Assembly (NCBI GenBank): GCA_947561715.1
Contig: OX387205.1
Coordinates: forward strand, 1,245,001 to 1,309,000
Direction: 5' to 3'
From: Ascidia mentula
Taxonomy: Eukaryota > Chordata > Ascidiacea > Phlebobranchia > Ascidiidae
Length of the DNA stretch: 64,000 bases
Under the pieces are notes generated by a model that saw only the letters and a program-made list of their open reading frames with translations, had not been told where the DNA came from and made no database searches. Shown piece by piece: positions 60,084 through 64,000 of this stretch (position 1 is the first letter of the stretch; every line of letters starts with the position of its first letter). A program made the translations under genes and the position numbers.

Positions 60084-60155
60084 TGACCCCGACGTGATTT
60101 GAACACGCAACCTTCTGATCTGGAGTCAGACGCGCTACCGTTGCGCCACGGAGTC
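60084..60155 (-). tRNA. tRNA-Trp(CCA), array unit 32
   Basis: Consensus body; T5 terminator. Confidence 0.96.
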
Positions 60156-60232
60156 ACACACTTCATGGGTTGCACTGGGTAGATTTATCGGCGATAATCA
60201 GTCGAATTAAGCGATTTTTCAAACAAAAAGCT

Positions 60233-60304
60233 TGACCCCGACGTGATTTGAACACGCAACCTTCTGATCTGGAGTCAGACGCGCTACCGTTGCGCCACGG
60301 AGTC
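60233..60304 (-). tRNA. tRNA-Trp(CCA), array unit 33
   Basis: Consensus body; T5 terminator. Confidence 0.96.
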
Positions 60305-60381
60305 ACACACTTCATGGGTTGCAGTGGGTAGATTTATCGGCGATAATCAGTCGAATTAAGCGATTTTTCAAACAAAAAGCT

Positions 60382-60453
60382 TGACCCCGGCGTGATTTGA
60401 ACACGCAACCTTCTGATCTGGAGTCAGACGCGCTACCGTTGCGCCACGGAGTC
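60382..60453 (-). tRNA. tRNA-Trp(CCA), array unit 34
   Basis: U65C as in units 5 and 17; T5 terminator. Confidence 0.95.
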
Positions 60454-60530
60454 ACACACTTCATGGGTTGCAACGGCTAGATTTATCGGCGATAATCGGC
60501 CGAATTAAGCGATTTTTTAAACAAAAAGCT

Positions 60531-60602
60531 TGACCCCGACGTGATTTGAACACGCAACCTTCTGATCTGGAGTCAGACGCGCTACCGTTGCGCCACGGAG
60601 TC
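60531..60602 (-). tRNA. tRNA-Trp(CCA), array unit 35
   Basis: Consensus body; T5 terminator. Confidence 0.96.
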
Positions 60603-60679
60603 ACATACTTTAACGATTGCACTGGTTAGAATTGTCGACGATAATCGGTCGAATTAAGCGATTTTTCAAACAAAAAGCT

Positions 60680-60751
60680 TGACCCCGACGTGATTTGAAC
60701 ACGCAACCTTCTGATCTGGAGTCAGACGCGCTACCGTTGCGCCACGGAGTC
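60680..60751 (-). tRNA. tRNA-Trp(CCA), array unit 36
   Basis: Consensus body; T5 terminator; second-type spacer on its left, matches unit 7. Confidence 0.96.
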
Positions 60752-60828
60752 ACACACTTCGTTGGTTGCACTGGGTAGATTTATCGGCGATAATCGGTCG
60801 AATTTAGCGATTTTTCAAACCAAAAGCT

Positions 60829-60900
60829 TGACCCCGACGTGATTTGAACACGCAACCTTCTGATCTGGAGTCAGACGCGCTACCGTTGCGCCACGGAGTC
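60829..60900 (-). tRNA. tRNA-Trp(CCA), array unit 37
   Basis: Consensus body; T4 terminator; matches unit 8. Confidence 0.96.
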
Positions 60901-60976
60901 ACACACTTCATGGGTGCACTGGGTAGATTTATCGGCGATAATCGGTCGAATTAAGCGATTTTTCAAACCAAAAGCT

Positions 60977-61048
60977 TGACCCCGACGTGATTTGAACACG
61001 CAACCTTCTGATCTGGAGTCAGACGCGCTACCGTTGCGCCACGGAGTC
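60977..61048 (-). tRNA. tRNA-Trp(CCA), array unit 38
   Basis: Consensus body; T4 terminator; 148-bp spacing, matches unit 9. Confidence 0.96.
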
Positions 61049-61125
61049 ACACACTTCGTTGGTTGCACTGGGTAGATTTATCGGCGATAATCGGTCGAAT
61101 TAAGCGATTTTTCAAACCAAAAGCT

Positions 61126-61197
61126 TGACCCCGACGTGATTTGAACACGCAACCTTCTGATCTGGAGTCAGACGCGCTACCGTTGCGCCACGGAGTC
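61126..61197 (-). tRNA. tRNA-Trp(CCA), array unit 39
   Basis: Consensus body; T4 terminator. Confidence 0.96.
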
Positions 61198-61274
61198 ACA
61201 CACTTCATGGGTTGCACTGGGTAGATTTATCGGCGATAATCAGTCGAATTAAGCGATTTTTCAAACAAAAAGCT

Positions 61275-61346
61275 TGACCCCGACGTGATTTGAAAACGCA
61301 ACCTTCTGATCTGGAGTCAGACGCGCTACCGTTGCGCCACGGACTC
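61275..61346 (-). pseudogene. tRNA-Trp(CCA)-like, array unit 40
   Basis: C3G and G53U, the third copy of the unit 11 double change. Likely non-functional. Confidence 0.65.
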
Positions 61347-61423
61347 ACACACTTCATGGGTTGCACTGGGTAGATTTATCGGCGATAATCAGTCGAATTA
61401 AGCGATTTTTCAAACAAAAAGCT

Positions 61424-61495
61424 TGACCCCGACGTGATTTGAACACGCAACCTTCTGATCTGGAGTCAGACGCGCTACCGTTGCGCCACGGAGTC
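61424..61495 (-). tRNA. tRNA-Trp(CCA), array unit 41
   Basis: Consensus body; T5 terminator. Confidence 0.96.
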
Positions 61496-61572
61496 CCACA
61501 TTTCATTGGTTGCACTGGGTAGATTTATCGGCGATAATCGGCCGAATTAAGCGATTTTTCAAACCAAAAGCT

Positions 61573-61644
61573 TGACCCCGACGTGATTTGAACACGCAAC
61601 CTTCTGATCTGGAGTCAGACGCGCTACCGTTGCGCCACGGAGTC
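61573..61644 (-). tRNA. tRNA-Trp(CCA), array unit 42
   Basis: Consensus body; T4 terminator. Confidence 0.96.
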
Positions 61645-61721
61645 ACACACTTCATGGGTTGCAACGGCTAGATTTATCGGCGATAATCGGCCGAATTAAG
61701 CGATTTTTTAAACAAAACGCT

Positions 61722-61793
61722 TGACCCCGACGTGATTTGAACACGCAACCTTCTGATCTGGAGTCAGTCGCGCTACCGTTGCGCCACGGAGTC
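61722..61793 (-). tRNA. tRNA-Trp(CCA), array unit 43
   Basis: U27A opens the top of the anticodon stem; AGCGTTTTG trailer as in units 14 and 29. Confidence 0.85.
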
Positions 61794-61870
61794 ACACACT
61801 TCGTTGGTTGCACTGGGTAGATTTATCGGCGATAATCGGTCGAATTTAGCGATTTTTCAAACCAAAAGCT

Positions 61871-61942
61871 TGACCCCGACGTGATTTGAACACGCAACCT
61901 TCTGATCTGGAGTCAGACGCGCTACCGTTGCGCCACGGAGTC
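61871..61942 (-). tRNA. tRNA-Trp(CCA), array unit 44
   Basis: Consensus body; T4 terminator; spacer AATTTAGCG. Confidence 0.96.
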
Positions 61943-62018
61943 ACACACTTCATGGGTGCACTGGGTAGATTTATCGGCGATAATCGGTCGAATTAAGCGA
62001 TTTTTCAAACCAAAAGCT

Positions 62019-62090
62019 TGACCCCGACGTGATTTGAACACGCAACCTTCTGATCTGGAGTCAGACGCGCTACCGTTGCGCCACGGAGTC
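62019..62090 (-). tRNA. tRNA-Trp(CCA), array unit 45
   Basis: Consensus body; T4 terminator; 148-bp spacing. Confidence 0.96.
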
Positions 62091-62167
62091 ACACACTTCG
62101 TTGGTTGCACTGGGTAGATTTATCGGCGATAATCGGCCGAATTAAGCGATTTTTCTTACAAAAAACT

Positions 62168-62239
62168 TGACCCCGACGTGGTTTGAACACGCAACCTTCT
62201 GATCTGGAGTCAGACGCGCTACCGTTGCGCCACGGAGTC
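62168..62239 (-). tRNA. tRNA-Trp(CCA), array unit 46
   Basis: U60C in the T loop; T6 terminator; spacer variant CTTAC shared with units 47 and 48. Confidence 0.92.
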
Positions 62240-62316
62240 ACACACTTCATGGGTTGCACCGGGTAGATTTATCGGCGATAATCGGCCGAATTAAGCGATT
62301 TTTCTTACAAAAAACT

Positions 62317-62388
62317 TGACCCCGACGTGGTTTGAACACGCAACCTTCTGATCTGGAGTCAGACGCGCTACAGTTGCGCCACGGAGTC
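62317..62388 (-). tRNA. tRNA-Trp(CCA), array unit 47
   Basis: U60C, and G18U in the D loop; T6 terminator. Confidence 0.85.
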
Positions 62389-62465
62389 ACACACTTCATG
62401 GGTTGCACCGGGTAGATTTATCGGCGATAATCGACCGAATTAAGCGATTTTTCTTACAAAAAGCT

Positions 62466-62537
62466 TGACCCCGACGTGTTTTGAACACGCAACCTTCTGA
62501 TCTGGAGTCAGACGCGCTACCGTTGCGCCACGGAGTC
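62466..62537 (-). tRNA. tRNA-Trp(CCA), array unit 48
   Basis: U60A in the T loop; T5 terminator. Confidence 0.9.
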
Positions 62538-62614
62538 ACATACTTTAACGATTGCACTGGTTAGAATTGTCGACGATAATCGGTCGAATCAAGCGATTTT
62601 TCAAACAAAAAGCT

Positions 62615-62686
62615 TGACCCCGACGTGATTTGAACACGCAACCTTCTGATCTGGAGTCAGACGCGCTACCGTTGCGCCACGGAGTC
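62615..62686 (-). tRNA. tRNA-Trp(CCA), array unit 49
   Basis: Consensus body; T5 terminator; second-type spacer on its left. Confidence 0.96.
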
Positions 62687-62763
62687 ACACACTTCGTTGG
62701 TTGCACTGGGTAGATTTATCGGCGATAATCGGTCGAATTAAGCGATTTTTTAAACCAAAAGCT

Positions 62764-62835
62764 TGACCCCGACGTGATTTGAACACGCAACCTTCTGATC
62801 TGGAGTCAGACGCGCTACCGTTGCGCCACGGAGTC
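62764..62835 (-). tRNA. tRNA-Trp(CCA), array unit 50
   Basis: Consensus body; T4 terminator. Confidence 0.96.
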
Positions 62836-62911
62836 ACACACTTCATGGGTGCACTGGGTAGATTTATCGGCGATAATCGGTCGAATTAAGCGATTTTTCA
62901 AACCAAAAGCT

Positions 62912-62983
62912 TGACCCCGACGTGATTTGAACACGCAACCTTCTGATCTGGAGTCAGACGCGCTACCGTTGCGCCACGGAGTC
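62912..62983 (-). tRNA. tRNA-Trp(CCA), array unit 51
   Basis: Consensus body; T4 terminator; 148-bp spacing. Confidence 0.96.
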
Positions 62984-63060
62984 ACACATTTCATTGGTTG
63001 CACTGGGTAGATTTATCGGCGATAATCGGCCGAATTAAGCGATTTTTCAAACCAAATGCT

Positions 63061-63132
63061 TGACCCCGACGTGATTTGAACACGCAACCTTCTGATCTGG
63101 AGTCAGACGCGCTACCGTTGCGCCACGGACTC
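63061..63132 (-). tRNA. tRNA-Trp(CCA), array unit 52
   Basis: C3G breaks an acceptor pair, and the trailer (AGCATTTGG) has no run of four T, so both folding and termination look impaired. Confidence 0.75.
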
Positions 63133-63209
63133 ACACACTTCATGGGTTGCACTGGGTAGATTTATCGGCGATAATCAGTCGAATTAAGCGATTTTTCAAA
63201 CAAAAAGCT

Positions 63210-63281
63210 TGACCCCGACGTGATTTGAACACGCAACCTTCTGATCTGGAGTCAGACGCGCTACCGTTGCGCCACGGAGTC
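63210..63281 (-). tRNA. tRNA-Trp(CCA), array unit 53
   Basis: Consensus body; T5 terminator. Confidence 0.96.
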
Positions 63282-63358
63282 ACGCATTTCATTGGTTGCA
63301 CTGGGTAGATTTATCGGCGATAATCGGCCGAATTAAGCGATTTTTCAAACCAAAAGCT

Positions 63359-63430
63359 TGACCCCGACGTGATTTGAACACGCAACCTTCTGATCTGGAG
63401 TCAGACGCGCTACCGTTGCGCCACGGAGTC
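63359..63430 (-). tRNA. tRNA-Trp(CCA), array unit 54
   Basis: Consensus body; T4 terminator. Confidence 0.96.
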
Positions 63431-63507
63431 ACACACTTCATGGGTTGCAACGGCTAGATTTATCGGCGATAATCGGCCGAATTAAGCGATTTTTTAAACA
63501 AAAAGCT

Positions 63508-63579
63508 TGACCCCGACGTGATTTGAACACGCAACCTTCTGATCTGGAGTCAGACGCGCTACCGTTGCGCCACGGAGTC
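63508..63579 (-). tRNA. tRNA-Trp(CCA), array unit 55
   Basis: Consensus body; T5 terminator. Confidence 0.96.
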
Positions 63580-63656
63580 ACACACTTCATGGGTTGCACT
63601 GGGTAGATTTATCGGCGATAATCAGTCGAATTAAGCGACTTTTCAAACAAAAAGCT

Positions 63657-63728
63657 TGACCCCGACGTGATTTGAACACGCAACCTTCTGATCTGGAGTC
63701 AGACGCCCTACCGTTGCGCCACGGAGTC
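63657..63728 (-). tRNA. tRNA-Trp(CCA), array unit 56
   Basis: C23G breaks a D-stem pair; T5 terminator. The same change occurs in the truncated edge copy. Confidence 0.85.
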
Positions 63729-63805
63729 ACACACTTCATGGGTTGCACTGCGTAGATTTATCGGCGATAATCAGTCGAATTAAGCGATTTTTCAAACAAA
63801 AAGCT

Positions 63806-63877
63806 TGACCCCGACGTGATTTGAACACGCAACCTTCTGATCTGGAGTCAGACGCGCTACCGTTGCGCCACGGAATC
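63806..63877 (-). tRNA. tRNA-Trp(CCA), array unit 57
   Basis: C3U leaves a U-G acceptor pair; T5 terminator. Confidence 0.92.
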
Positions 63878-63953
63878 ACACACTTCATGGGTGCACTGGG
63901 TAGATTTATCGGCGATAATCGGTCGAATTAAGCGATTTTTCAAACCAAAAGCT

Positions 63954-64000
63954 TGACCCCGACGTGATTTGAACACGCAACCTTCTGATCTGGAGTCAGA
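63954..64000 (-). tRNA. tRNA-Trp(CCA), array unit 58, cut by window end
   Basis: The 3' portion through the anticodon is present and matches consensus; T4 terminator; 148-bp spacing. Confidence 0.9.

Larger units (their letters stand above)
55351..64000 (-). repeat. tandem array of tRNA-Trp(CCA) genes, 148/149-bp unit
   Basis: The unit is a 72-nt tRNA-Trp gene plus a 76-77-nt spacer, all on the minus strand. The tRNA starts GACTCCGTGGCGCAACGG and ends CGGGGTCA, with CCA in the loop CTCCAGA. There are 57 complete copies, one truncated copy at the left end, and one cut by the window end. Of 57 spacings between successive copies, 50 are 149 bp and seven are 148 bp (a missing T in the spacer). 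By my reading, 42 complete copies have an identical tRNA body. Almost every copy has its own run of four to six T just past the 3' end, a Pol III terminator. The internal A box (TGGCGCAACGG) and B box (GTTCAAATC) are intact in most. Each unit thus looks self-sufficient. The array continues beyond the window. Confidence 0.97.

Noticed and set aside
56562..63003. Repeated 62-codon minus-strand frames (MQPTKCVTPWRNG...)
   Set aside because: They arise from reading through tRNA-Trp bodies and spacers where the missing spacer T joins two frames; not proteins.
55468..64000. CRISPR-like direct repeat array
   Set aside because: The regular repeat is a eukaryotic tRNA gene plus a conserved spacer; spacers are not unique and there are no cas genes.

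Overview
This window looks like nuclear DNA of an ascidian tunicate, most likely a Ciona-type genome. It is AT-rich, its genes are split into many short exons by small GT-AG introns, and it carries chordate gene families in a compact layout. The species call is inference from gene content and style; no species-specific marker was tested.

Layout. Positions 1-4323 hold no recognisable host gene but contain a 947-bp inverted-repeat DNA transposon relic. Positions 4324-10254 (+) encode a Neverland/DAF-36 Rieske sterol 7,8-dehydrogenase in nine exons. Positions 11136-15887 (-) encode the WD40 protein AAMP in eleven exons. Two intronless Mpv17-like genes follow at 16149-16724 and 17161-17736 (-). 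An UNC50 gene (18202-20196, +) starts from the same short intergenic stretch as the second Mpv17-like gene. Positions 21925-46210 (-) are one large ErbB/EGFR-family receptor tyrosine kinase gene, reconstructed here as 33 exons. A stretch with a 74-bp-arm foldback and a small possible secreted ORF follows. Next come an intron-containing tRNA-Leu(CAA) gene (50346-50464, +) and a gene for a signal peptide plus five LDL-receptor class A repeats (51880 to about 54965, +). From 55351 to the right edge the window is one continuous tandem array of tRNA-Trp(CCA) genes on the minus strand. It has a 148/149-bp unit, 57 complete copies, a truncated first copy, and one copy cut by the window end.

All exon joins were checked by hand for reading phase. 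The nvd, AAMP, UNC50 and ErbB models each sum to an exact number of codons. The main points of interest are: the tRNA-Trp array with its nested block duplications and self-contained Pol III units; a tandemly duplicated, phase-compatible exon pair in ErbB domain III that looks mutually exclusive; a von Willebrand C-like half-domain exon spliced between the ErbB signal peptide and domain I; and a dispersed short element family whose arms carry hammerhead-ribozyme-like core sequences.

The genes do not form one pathway. The window is a set of unrelated housekeeping and signalling loci. AAMP and the two Mpv17-like genes share a strand, but gaps of 261 and 436 bp argue against a tight operon.
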